From the NCBI GenBank assembly GCA_026119935.1, contig JALRMH010000001.1:992001-1056000 (forward strand): DNA of 64,000 nucleotides, written 5' to 3'. Below, piece by piece: positions 52,469 to 64,000 of the stretch; within the stretch, counting starts at the first letter, position 1, and each line of letters starts with the position of its first letter. Origin of the DNA: Endothia cerciana. Lineage: Eukaryota; Ascomycota; Sordariomycetes; Diaporthales; Cryphonectriaceae. The translations under genes and the position numbers were made by a program. The notes under the pieces were generated by a model. The model did no database searches, was not told the origin of the DNA, and saw only the letters and a program-made list of their open reading frames with translations.

Positions 52469-55400
52469 CTAGTGCAGCAAATTCCGTAAGGACGGACTGG
52501 CCGAAGCACCGCTCGGTTGACGATTCTCTGGGGGCCGAGGTGGTGGGTTACCCGCGTCTCTCCCAACAATGACACTTTCCCTTGGCACGGGTGGACTTCC
52601 ATGCGGGGTCGAGAAGGGTGAACGTTGAGGATGCAGGACCTGGGAGAACGGATGCTCAACAGGCCGCGGCGGAGGCCCACCATTGGTGAGATGGTGAGGA
52701 GGGGGGGGAGGAGGGGGTGGATGAGAAGCCGGATGTTGAGGCGGGTGGGGTTGGTGGTATGTAGGATGCATGAAAGGCCCGCCGTTCGACATTGATGGTG
52801 GGGGCCCTCCGTGGCTTCTTGGGGACGGCGGCATGCCATTAACCATGTGTGAAGGGCCGTGGTGGCCATGGCCGTGACCATGACCATTTTGTAGAGGTGG
52901 CGGCGGCGGAGGAATATTAGACAAAGGAGGGGGTCGTAGGTGATTTGGCGGCGCGAGGGGTGGCATGGAGCTAGGCGGCATGTGCGGATGGCCTCCATTC
53001 AGATGGTGAGACGGAGGAGGGGGAGGGGGGTGTGGGCCGTGTTGTGACGATGGCCTGCGCCAGTCGTTATACGACGGGGTCTGCGGTGGCGGCGGATACT
53101 GAGGCATTGGAGCCGGGCCTCGCGGTACGCCAGATGGAATCGAAGGAGGGGCGACGGGCTGCGAGAGTGGCGGCGGCGGCGGAGCTTGCACCATGGGAGC
53201 AGCGATGGAAGGCGCCATTGGGATCGGAGGTGGTCCCGGCGGTGGCCCTTGTGCCAAGCTTGGGGCAGCGATTGGTGGTGGTTGAGAGACCGAGGCCTCT
53301 AATGAGGGTTGACGTGGAGGATTATCCCAAGGCTGCGGGGCGATCCGTCCGACACTCATCAGATTCTGCGGGCTGTTCGCGGCCTGAACAGCCTGCACGG
53401 CCTGGGCAGACGATTGCGAAACCTCCATTGGTGGCGGCGGTGGCGGCGGCGGCGGCGGCGGCGGAGTCGTCTCCTCCTTCACCACGACAGGCCGAGGCTG
53501 TCGATTGGCTTTCTTACACTTGTGGCATTGGTAGTTCCGCTGTGCCACGAACTTCTGAGCCTCTTCACCGAGCGCCCCATGGTAGCCATTGACCAGCGAT
53601 CGTTCTTGAGATTCATCGATGGAGTACCATTTGGGACTCACGTCGGTGCCGCAAGTAATGCAGATCTTGCCTGTTGGCTGCAAGATCAACGGGAGCTCCT
53701 CTTTGATGGAGCCGCTGACCTGGGCTGGCGTTGGCACGGTCTGCGGTATGTTTGTGGTCGACGCTCGTCGGTTCACCGGTGACACAACCACGGCCGCAGC
53801 AGACGCCTTCGTCGTACTTGGGATCAGATTGGCCTTGCGAGCGCAACCCGTCAACGTCAGGTCGGCCTGTTTGAAGTTCCGCACGTACAGCTGAAGCGCG
53901 TTCAATCCGGATTCGTCCACCACATCCTGCATTCGATGCACTGGGGTCTTGGGCGGATGCTCTTTGCACCAGATGGCCGCTGTCATCGTCCCGCTCTCGC
54001 CTCCAATGCTGACGATGTTGTGTTGATCTCTCCGTGAGCCTTTCACAGGTGTGATGTCGAAGCCGAGAGTGTATCCAGCTTGATGTGCACATTCGACATG
54101 CACTGGAGCACGACAGTGGTGACAAGCTACGCAAGCACCACCTTGCGACTTGCAAACCTTACAGACCTCCTGATATCGAGCCCGGGGAATCGACGGGATG
54201 CCTTCGCTGGGCTCAAGCGCCCGCGCATTGCCAAACTTCACCTCCGGAGTGAAAACGGCACAGGTGACGTGGACCCAGTTGTTGTCTGCCGTCCTCTTGA
54301 GCGGCTCCCTCGGATTGACAGGCCGACCAAGGTCCTCCTGTCGCTTGCGATAAAATTCGGCCGCCTTGACAGCCCTTTCCTTCTCCAGGCGTTCACGCTC
54401 GCGTTCTTTCTCGGTCTTCTTCTTGTGAGAGATCTTCGGAGGCTCGACGAAGTCGTGTTCCGTCCTCTCGATTGGACAGAGGACACATTTGATGCACTGT
54501 AAACGTCATTAGCACACACGCTCGAAGAGTCGTTGGGTAGAGAGACTTGCCAGCGACGCCTGCGGATTCTTGTCGTTGGTACACGTGTCACAACTCCATT
54601 TTCCAAAATGACGGTTGTCAACTACACCGTAGCAGTTGCGGTGTACGCTCATCCGGCACTCTTTGCAGTGAAGATATTGATCTTCCAGGGGTTCCAGTTG
54701 CCCGCAGATGTCGCAAGGCATCGTCCTCGCCTTGGGCATCGGAGGGGGGGGTGGTGGTGCTGGCTTCTCTGCTGGCTTCTCCCTCTCCTTCTCCTGTCCC
54801 TTCTCCTTCTCCTTCTCCTTGTCTTTCTCCTTGTCCTTCTTCTTAGCCGTGGCGGTACCCGTAGCACCTGCAGCGTCAGAGGCCACGGCAGGTTCCGAGT
54901 CCCGTTCGGACTTCAATTTCTTGCGAGGTGGCTCTTGAACCGACGTCTGGGCAGCACCGGAAGCGGCTGCAGGGCTCGGGATGGAAACTGCAGGCTCCGG
55001 GGTGCTATAAGTAGTCGCCGCAATCATCTCGTTGTTGGCCTGCAGCTCCTTCAGCAGCTCCTCGTCGACCTTTTTCTTCCACGCACGACCACCGGCGGCA
55101 GCAACCTTCTTGGCCACCTCTTCGACGTCTTCCCATTGGATTGCATACCGACGCCAGAGCTCGGCGCATCTTCTGCACAGCGCAACCACGTATTGGGCAC
55201 CCTTGTCCTTGTTCTTATTCCCATTCTCTGTGACCATGGCAGCTGTGACGTTGGGAGCTCGGCGCCATTGTCTGGAGGCCTTGGTGTTGCAGAACTTGCA
55301 CATGAAGCCCTTCTTCTTGACCTTGGCCTTTTCGGTATCAAATGCGGAGTCGTCATGATCGTCTGCGACCTCGTCGGCAGCCTTGCTCGCCTCTGCCTGT

Positions 55401-57750
55401 GCCCTCTTGATCTCCTTCTTGCCCTTGCGCTGTGAATAGTTGCCCCAGATTTGCCTGCCCTTCGCCGTCTTCTTCCACTTATACCAGTGCCGAACGATCA
55501 TGCCATGTGGCACAGTCTTGACGTACTTCTTGACAAGCTGCATTTCTGAGCCGAACTTGACGACTGCCTCCTCGAATCTCTTCTGCTCAGCCGAAGACAG
55601 CTCGGGCTCCTTGAATTCCAATCTGTCGGTTGTCGCCAGGGCCTGAAGTGCCCTGTCCGCATTGTAGCTGTTCTTGTAGAGCAGATCTCGGGCGATGTCT
55701 TCCAGGTTCGTGCTCCTCTGGGGAACATCAAGAGCCTCCCACATGGTTCGGGCTTTGTCCATGTAGTCATCAATACCCTCCTCGGAGATGAGTATGTCGC
55801 CGTCAGCATCCTTCAGAACTGTCCCCTGCTTGTCTTCTATAGGCTTCCAGAGGCACTGGGAAGTGCTGTTCGGATCGTCCGCAGGCAGATCCTCTCCCCG
55901 AGCAATAAACCCCGGGAAGGGTTCATCTTGAATATGCTTGGGGCGAGATTCTCGCTCGCGCTTGTCCCTCTCGATAAGGGCCTGGGCCTCCTTGGAGTGC
56001 CGGCCATCCTTACGGCCGCTCTTCTTGACCTCCAGTGGTTTCACAAACTCGACCGGCTGGCCAGGCCAGGTGCCAACGGTGGCCTGGTGCCTCGGGCCAA
56101 GCCTGGAGCTCGCGCGGGGATAGATGCGGTCATCGTAGTCAAGCGCATCTTCTATCTTGCAATGCATGCCCAGATATCTATAGGGCCACAGACTGGCTTG
56201 ATGCAACTGCTCCGCGGTCGGGGGAGGATGCTCGTCCTCCTCGCTGGGGCTGGTCCGGTTGGTGTCGACATGGGCAGCCTCGTCGTCCTCCTCCTCCGGG
56301 ACCTCTTCATCCTCGGTGACGGGATGAGAATCGTGGAGGTGAGGTGCGTTGAGAGCCTCGAGTTTCCTCTCCTGGGCGAGATTGCAGGGAGCACAGGCCC
56401 AGCCAAACCCACGGGCGGGCTTCTTCTGCAAGGGCGGACGCACGCATGTCATATGGTATGTGTTCCCGCAGAACCCGCAGTCGACAGAATCAGCACTAGA
56501 CAGTTCCCAATCAGATTAGCGCATGCGGGGCGGTTGAGCTAGTCCAAAAGGGGGTATCAGCGCAGATTGGGTGTCCCTGCACTCGCGAGCTTGGCAGCAA
56601 TGGCACCGCCGAATTTTGAAGGCGGGACTTTTTGGGGGGGGGGGGGTTGGCTTTGACGCCAGGCTGCGGACCTGGGTCGGGCCAACGCCAGCAGCGGCCT
56701 GGGCCCAGGGCTGACATGCTGCAAAGAAGGGAAAGGGAACAGGGACTGGTAGGACAGGGTATGCGACAGATTGAGAACGGAAGAAAAAAAATGGGGGCGG
56801 TGGATGGGGATTATGGTGTTGGCGGCCTTGATTGGATACGTACCTGGCGCAGTAGCCGTTGCATCGCTTGCAGGACTTCACAGCACTCGTGAGCTCCTTA
56901 CCACGGCCCTGCTCCACCAGAATGAACCTCCACCGCTCGTCTAGCACCTTCTTGACCCGTTCGGGGACGTTGATGATCTGTGATGTCGGGATAGCATCGT
57001 AGTTCTTGGAGATATAGCGGTCGTACAGCTTGTCCCACCAGAAGCAGTCTGGAATCTTGCGGTAGTCATCCAGTTTGGGGATGTCAGCTTTGTGTTTGAC
57101 GGTGCATTTGCCACGCAGCGTGTTCAAAGGGCTGATGTCGGAGTGCATTGTCGCATACAGCTGCCGCGTGTCCTGAGTCTTGCGGGCGATGTCCTTGGGA
57201 CGATAGAACCAATTAACTCGTATTGAATCCACCGGGCCTGATGCATCATTGTTCTTGTGCAGGAACTCCATGATCCGGCCGATGTAGTATGGCTCCCCAG
57301 GTGGTTCACAGACTAGGTAAACATGATCTGTGGAATGCATCAGCAAAATTTGACACTCACGACATGGATGGTTCGTGGGGCCCCTGTAAAATAGGCCTAC
57401 CATTCACAGCCAACACAGTGCCATCGTCGGCTGTCAGTGTGTTGTTCCTGGGACGAGCCTTGGTGTCGTCAAAACTCATCATGTTGGTCTCGGGATAGCC
57501 AGTGGTGCGGCCCAGTGTCTTCCGCATGGCGCTGTTTGAGGATGCAGATTTGTGCGCAGCCGCACCGCCCTGCGTGTGATTTGAGTTGACAGAGCTAGAT
57601 TGAGTGCCTGACTTTCGCTTCTTGGAGACTGGCTGCGTGGCGGCGGCGGCAGCAGCAGCAGCAGGGCTCGCCGTGGATGAAGAGGGTGCTGCAGAACTAG
57701 TATGGTGGTGGTGGTGGTGGTGGTGGTGCTGCTGCTGCTGCTGCTGCTGC

Positions 57751-57837
<87 letters not shown>

Positions 57838-58376
57838 TTGACGGCGGTGGCAGATTTCACACTCTCGGTGGTAGGAAGTGGCTTGCGTGTTGACGATGCA
57901 GCAGCCGGGCGCGGCGCTGCGTCATTTGACCCACTGGATGGATTTGGCTGCCGTTGCACCTTCTTGGGGTCGCCGTCGTCTTTCCGCTCGGGAGCCATCT
58001 CGAAATCCATCATGTCGAGATCCTTGTCCTCCGCGTAGTTGGGCCGAGCCCTGCCGGTCCTGTTGCGAGAACGGGTACCATATGGTGATGGGCCGGTGCC
58101 AGCGCCGTCCTTGGCATCTGCCGGGTTCGAGAGCGATGAAGATGACGAGGACTTGGCCATGGGCTGCGACGTGGCGGCGCCCTTGCCAGGTGCCGTCATG
58201 TCGACGTCGGACTTGTTGGTTTGCGGGCCAGAGGCCGAGGATGGAGAGGGATTCCTGGACTGCTGGCTTGGGGTGGGTGCCTGAGACCCGTCCTTGGATG
58301 AGGCAGCAGTGACAGGAGGAAGAGATGGGCTGTCGGTGCTGCTGCTAGCAGCGGTTGATTGAGGTTTGGGAGCCAT
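52469..58376 (-). CDS. SNT2: Snt2-type chromatin reader: BAH, PHD, SANT-like, extended PHD and GATA-like fingers
   Basis: Four exons are inferred: 57401-58376, 56844-57327, 54551-56495 and 52469-54496, giving 1810 residues. Order: disordered N-terminus with about 35 Gln and 9 His; BAH domain (about 326-475, HVYLVCEPPGEPYYIGRIME); PHD1 whose CKRC..CGFC..HMTC ligands form across intron 2 (about 476-520); a SANT-like helix block (FEEAVVKFGSEMQLVKKYVK, about 794-835); a GATA-like finger CKFCNTKASRQWRRAPN (about 884); PHD2 CDICGQLEPLEDQYLHC (about 1079); an extended PHD (CVLCPIE.. WVHVTCAVFTPEVKF.. CVACHHCRAPVHVEC); a second GATA-like CITCGTDVSPKW (about 1412); and a Pro-rich tail. Snt2 binds histone H3 with Ecm5/Rpd3 and governs stress, autophagy and virulence programmes. 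Intron 3 (54497-54550) has a GC donor. Intron 2 is 348 nt. Domain order strongly supports the call; the Pro-rich end is less conserved. Confidence 0.93.
57729..57833 (-). repeat. CAG/CAA/CAG polyglutamine tract in SNT2
   Basis: On the plus strand: 8 CTG, then 13 TTG, then 14 CTG units, encoding about 35 Gln. It is directly followed in the protein by about 9 His encoded by a GTG (CAC) run at about 57702-57728. Confidence 0.95.
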
Positions 58377-61300
58377 GGGGTGTGTGTGACCGTGGACGCC
58401 GCGGCCCTAGGCAAAGAGTGAAGGAAAACCAACGGAGCGAGGCGCCGACCCTGTGCAGTGTAGTCGGCGCCGCGAAAAAGAGCGGGCGGGACGGGGAGGC
58501 CACACGAGTAAATTACGAGACCAGCAACAGGATATACGGTGGCCTGGCAGGAATGATCGACAGGACAGGTAGCGTGGGGAGGAGGGTAGGGGGGAACGCC
58601 GGGACAGGTGATGGGACAAGGGAAGCGTGCACGAGTGAGGTGGTGTATGAGCGACGGTGGTGAGGACGGCGAGGGAAGGTTACTGAAGAAGAATGATATA
58701 GGGTGGGAATGGGGTAGAGATGAAAAGGGCAAGGCAGGCATGGGGGTTAGGCCGGGATGGATTAGGTAAGGTAGATGCAGGACGTGTCGTCGAGTCCCGC
58801 GATCTCTGACCCAGGGAGCAGGAGTCCAGTTAAGGCGAGGTAGGTTAAGGTTGGGCAGCCGGGGGAGGGAGGGTAAGGCGTGAGTGAGGTGCAGCCGCAG
58901 GCCGTGGGCAAGGTTGGAAAAGGCGGCGGCGGCAGCGGTAGGTGCGAGGAAGAAGGGTCGGAATAATGTGAGAGGATGATGTAGATGGACGGCCGGGGTC
59001 CAGTCAAAGAACCAGCCGGGGCAGCACCAACGTGTGCAACATCACCCAGTTCTCCCTCTCCCCCCTCCCCACCAGCAGCCTACACGCATACGGTAATCTG
59101 GTAGGTATGTACGGTAAGTAGGGGTCTGGCTTGTCGGTGGATGGGACGAGGTGGGCGTAAGACACAGGCACTGCGCAGAAAGCTCGCCTCTTGGACTTGG
59201 AGCACCGGGGAGGGGGGGGAGGGGCCAGGAGGTCGGGGCCGTAGGCCGTGGGAGACGTGCTCGCTGTGCCCTGGGGAGGAAAACGCTTTGTTGGAGGACG
59301 GACCACAGATCAAAACATGGCACAAACCGGCCGAAAAAGCGAAGGGCCAGAGACCAGACAGAGACGAGGAAGGGCGAGAGAGAGATGGGATGGAGACGTC
59401 GCGGTGGATCTGCTCGACAAGGGTGACACGCTCAAGCTAAGCCGTACGCCGCCTCTGCACAAAGACCACCCCAGCAGACAGCGAACAGGGGCCCTGGCTT
59501 TTTGCAACGATGTCTCCTGAAGTACTCGAAACCTTGTGCCCCAGGACCCAGCCTAACGTGGGCTTCCTGCCGAGCCCTGCAAAGGACGGACGACACGCCT
59601 CGAGACGCCCCAATATCAAATCTATCTTGCGAACCACTGGCCGCAGCGGTGGAAATCGGATCTTGCATAGCTGCATGCGTCAGGATCATGAGTAGGGACA
59701 CAGCCCACAAGGACAATCCGACCGGATGGAGGACGTTCGTGTCTACCTTGTTACCAGTGATCCCACGGCGGGCCACCCACACCAGGCTATCCCGCGGGAG
59801 GGCCTCAGAGCGTCCCGGCAGAGAGAGAGAGAGAGAGAGAGAGCCAGCCTCTGCCATACCGGAAGGGGGCAAACGCAGAGGGGACGGTTCCTAAGGCGCA
59901 GGCCGCTGAACCATCACACCTGCAAAAGTTCAGTCTTCGGCCCTGCGAGGGTCCGTTCATCCAGCCTTGATGGCCACTGGCTTGTGAATGTGAGCATAGC
60001 TATACATGATCGCCGAGGTGGAGTCCAGGCCGTCCCGGGGAATTAGGGCAGCTGAAAAGGGCCATCAGGTCTGATATGCCTGGCGATGTGACAATGCTGG
60101 GGAAGGCGGGTGGTAGTGTGGCGAATGATGGACGAGGCCGAGGAGAGAGAATCACGCCGACCGCGGTGTTCCAGACCGGAAACTTTCACTCCCCCACCCC
60201 CTAGCAGTTATTACACAGCAAGACGGGCGACCCACAGATATGGGACACCGGGATGCCTCCACAGGGGGAGATAGATGGCAATAGTAGCGAGGTGAGGACC
60301 ATCCCCAAGAATTATCCCCCCCTCCCACCGCCCCCGGCCGCTCAGCAGATCCGAGGCAGGCGTGGCAGGCTGGAGGGGGGTGGCCACCTCGGGCAGGGTT
60401 TGGTTGGGGCTCCCACCCCCAGCACGCCCCGGTTGGCTGGAACCTCCGGAAAGATCTGGAGGTGCAGTGGCGGGCACTCACCCTCGCGGCAGAGGTGCGT
60501 CCATGTACCCGCAACCTGTCCTCTACATTGGACCCCCAAATGTGGGCCCTCCGCGCCCAGGCAAGCTTCGGCATCCTCCCTCACGTTCAACCAGGCCAGC
60601 TGCCGAGTGTGTCGCCTCTCTTCTGCTGCATCTGGTAGGTGTCTGACCAGGTGTAGGGCTAGGAAGGTTCAGGGCCCTGAAATATCGTTCCCCTCTGACC
60701 GTCGCTCATCTGTTTGGGTATCGCTGCGCCGGATCGTACAGTTACATGTCATCAGCTCACCTCGCCTCGTTCAGCCTGCCGTCAATGCGACGACCTGCCT
60801 TCATGCCCACCCCCCTCCCCACCGGGGGGGGAGTCAAGTAAGAAAAAGAAAGAGGAAGGAGAAGAAGAACAAGAACAAGAAGAAGAAGAAGAAGAAGAAG
60901 AAGAAAAAGAAGAAAAAGAAGAAAAAGAAAAACAGAAGCCAATGGCGATGTGCGGCTTCTGACAGGTGCGTACCGTAGCAAATCTACCGTATGGTATCCG
61001 GCTGCGCCACGAACGTGACGGGGTCGCGATGCTGGTGGATCGCACCACGACGAGGCCCGCGTCCTCACGTCGTCAGCGAGGATCTCTCGGAGGGTGCACG
61101 GGGGGTGGTGGACGGGGAGGTCAGCAGCTGCGAGAAGAATGACTGCGCATTCCATCCATGGTGTTGAGGTCGGCAATGGTGGTTGCCACATTCGGCGATC
61201 TCGCCATCCTTCCTAATAATAATCCCAAGCCCGACTGCCAGGGTCGCAGCAAACACCAACAGCCCGGGTGCGATGCATGAAATCTACCCTACCAGGTGGG

Positions 61301-64000
61301 TACTGAAAGCACCAAGAAAAAAAAGAAAGAAAAAAAAAAAAAAAAAAAGAGGTGGAAGGGCCACCTCACACCGGCAACCTCGAGCCCACATCTCCCCGTG
61401 ATCCCCAACCCATCCCCAAAGCCTCTCTCCTATTTCTTTCAACGGCCCCCATCATACCATACCGTCTATGCTCGCCGGAATCCCTGGTCTTCCACGAGGC
61501 GGTAGCTCCCCAAACCGGATCACCTCGGCGGCTGAACTGACCAGCTTGAAACACGGGCAGGTGTCGTCAGGAGACATGCCCCCGACCTCCTCGACACAGG
61601 GACGTCCCAGACGTTCATTACTGCAGCTATTCGCTTGACTCGAGCGCGATTCGGGGATGCACTGACTAGTTTCTTGCCCTACCCTCGACCTGGTCCCAGA
61701 TGGGAATCGGCTGGGAAACGGGTCGAATGGAAGCGCCCGCCCTGGCCAGTCCGTCTCCCGCCACACTGCCGAGACCGAAAAGGCTCTCTCGATGTTCACG
61801 ACGTCGCCATGGCTTCTGTCACTTGGGCGCTCGCTTGTGATAGCACAGACCCAGGGCTCGGCTACAAGCATCTTTTCCTGGACAGCCGATACAGCCCATT
61901 TCACCGCTGCAATGCCGTAGCAGCACTGCCGCGAGCTCCTGCCAGAGCGTGCGGGTACCGGTCAGGATTGCGCCATCGATATCGGTATCAGGGATTCTGC
62001 CTATTGCTTACCTACTTATGTAGGTCGTCCTCACGATCTGACTCCCAAGCCACCTTAGCAACTCTGGCCTCTTCGTTCAGGCCAAACCCCCAACATGGCC
62101 TCCCGTCAACAGTGCCTGGAAACCAGGGAATAACTATCGATCCAGGCATGCGGGCATTTACGCTCGATTGATCGCCGGAAGACGCAGAGCCTCGCCGACA
62201 ATCTTTGTTCCCGAACCGGTGTACTGGGCCGATAGCCTACATGACTTTCCTTGATACCGCCTCATCCGAGCCGCGCCGGTCTCGGTTCCCTTGCAAACCG
62301 GACTGTCAAGATTTGTCGGCAGGACCTATGGTCGACCTTGATAGATCAGCTGCGTAACAAGCTTTCGATGTTGCCACGTCTTGACGACAGGGTAGACGAG
62401 CGGAGGTCGTTCCTTTCAGCCATGCACGAGGGGCGGACGGTGTCGGGTGGCCGCCCCACCCCCTTCGCTCCCGCCATTCCGCCAAAACCATGGCGCGCGC
62501 CTAGTTGCAACCCTCGTTCTGCACCAGATTGATTTTGCCTCTTCGATCTCCGCGCCAAAACATCAACCAAGCTGCATCTGGCATGCAAGCACCGACGACG
62601 TCACGAAGAAGATATCAATTTCTCCATCTCACCGCCGCCAGCCCACTAGAAACTGCCGATGGGCTGGCCCATTTTACACGGCCAGCGCTCGGGGGGCTGC
62701 TAATCCTCAATGCTGACTTTTATCCTCGGAAGGATTGCGATTGTTTCTGGACAGGGCAAACAGATGCTGCCAGCTGTTTCAGAGGTCAAACCCGACATTG
62801 GGTCATCGCTTGGCGCCACTTGGGGGTACCGCTGACAGCCTTTCCAACCACACATCATCGGTCTCAAATAATGCCATCTTCGCATTTTGGCACCCAGGTA
62901 TCTATCTAGCCTAGCCAGACAGTCTGACCCAGGACCAGTTTCACAAGAAGGTCCCGACGTGACAACATCAAAACATCCTAACGGCAACCGCTCCCACTGT
63001 GGCCAAATCCATTGGCCACAATAAGCAATTGTCCTCATTTCCACTATGCGAGGTGGTGACCTGGGAGACCCGTGAGCTCGACTTGGCATGTCGTTTCTGC
63101 TAACAGCTTTATGATCTGCAACATCCTCCCAACGCTCCTTGAACCTGCACTTCCGGGCCGGCCGGAGACAATCAGGGATCTCCTCAATCCATAGCTTTGC
63201 CCTGAGACTTCCCAAACCTTGCAACGGCCTAAGAGGGTTGCTCACTCTCTGAGCGCAGAGACCGGCTGGGCGAATCGAGTTACCAGGCCTAACAGGTGCC
63301 ACTGACCACCTGAGTAGCCATGCCACCAACCTTGTACTGTCGCACAACACCACTGGTGTGCCAAATATCAAAGCCAGAAGCCAGAAGCCTTCAGTTAGCT
63401 AGCGGGGGAACAATCGGGTTTCGAGATAGCTAGAAGCCCAGAGCGTGTCTGTTCCCGCGCCGCAATGCTCTGATGGGCTCTCTTCCCCTTTGCGCCTGGA
63501 CAGCCGGCGGAGTGAGTCATCGAAGTCGAGGAACCCGCAACCGACTCTCGAGTCATGAAGAGATAGATGTTCGGACGGTCTTTGGCATAGGTAGGTCATA
63601 TCGAGTGAACAGCGGCAATTGAAACATCAAGCCTGGTGTGTACCGCGCTCCACTGCTTGTTCGTGCATGCAGCTGGTCATCTTCCGGCTCGAGAGCTGGA
63701 CAAAGCGAATGAATGAGTGGCGAACAAGCAGTTGGCAGTGACAAGACAGGCCACATCAAAATTCCACATCAACTGCGAATGGATGGCAGACCCAATATGC
63801 TCTTCAGGCTGTGCCACAGAGTGCCACGGAACCACTCGGGGGTTGCGCCATGGGAGGTTGTCGCACAGGACATGGATCATGCCACAGTCGCCAGCAGATT
63901 ATATCCTGTATGGAAATACAGAGTGTGTGACATCTCTGGTTCCCACCACCTGTTAAAAGCCAGGAGACACAGGCCTCACTTGGATAAGTGCTTTCAGGGA
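58377..64000. other. 5.6-kb stretch without a supported gene, upstream of SNT2
   Basis: 58377 to about 59150 is CT-rich on the minus strand and is probably the SNT2 promoter and leader. Further right, several frames of 130-220 codons are open on both strands (for example minus 62700-63371 and 61452-61904), but none shows a known motif, a convincing ATG context or a splice pattern. Simple repeats include (GA)n at 59821-59841, an AAG-rich block at 60838-60935 and an A-run near 61328-61349. A non-coding RNA or a fast-evolving gene cannot be ruled out. Confidence 0.45.

Noticed and set aside
57604..58038. Poly-Cys/poly-Leu plus-strand frames over the SNT2 repeat
   Set aside because: Antisense translations of the CAG/CAA tract.
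62700..63371. Minus-strand frame of 223 codons
   Set aside because: No recognisable motif, mixed composition, no clear ATG context or introns; kept only as part of the gene-poor region.

Overview
The window reads as nuclear DNA of a filamentous ascomycete, most likely a Sordariomycete (Pezizomycotina). The evidence is short spliceosomal introns (about 50-120 nt) with GT..CTRAC..AG signals, compact genes of clear fungal type (Ams1-type mannosidase, Env7/STK16 kinase, UstYa-family oxidase, bZIP-DUF3425 factor, Snt2), CT-rich leaders, and a transposon carrying C-to-T decay that looks like repeat-induced point mutation (RIP). No bacterial operons, rRNA genes or CRISPR arrays were seen.

Layout. 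1-20 kb is core genome: a partial GH38 alpha-mannosidase (-), NOP14 (-), a small membrane-anchored fungal protein (+) sharing a 300-bp divergent promoter with NOP14, a CLIP-170-type CAP-Gly protein (+), an Env7/STK16-type kinase (+), a G-patch/DUF4187 protein (+) and a polyglutamine orphan (-). 20-35 kb is an accessory island. It holds a 2.33-kb terminal-inverted-repeat transposon (Mutator-like, RIP-mutated, internally deleted) lying inside a TATA box, a PTH11/rhodopsin-like membrane protein (-) whose frame may be broken, an S33 prolyl-aminopeptidase-like hydrolase (+), a possible LTR remnant, a UstYa/DUF3328 oxidase (-), a divergently placed 65-66 aa secreted peptide gene (+), and long gene-poor stretches. 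A tRNA-Thr(AGT) (-) marks the return to core genome. 35-58 kb is core: mitochondrial MSH1 (+), ribosomal protein P0 (-) head to head with TRM82 (+), YDJ1 (-), an FAD amine oxidase (-) head to head with a bZIP-DUF3425 factor (+), cytosine deaminase FCY1 (+) and the chromatin reader SNT2 (-). 58.4-64 kb holds no gene I can support.

Functional links. NOP14, P0, TRM82 and the tRNA all serve ribosome or tRNA production, and P0/TRM82 share a promoter. YDJ1, the kinase, CLIP-170, MSH1 and SNT2 are housekeeping or regulatory. The most interesting combination is in the accessory island: a UstYa-family oxidase, the class that cyclises fungal RiPP peptides, diverges from a small gene for a secreted peptide with a possible Kex2 site, with a peptidase and a receptor-like membrane protein nearby. 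This is a candidate minimal peptide natural-product locus, but it is an inference.

All exon-intron models were built by eye from splice consensus and reading-frame continuity; none is confirmed by transcripts.
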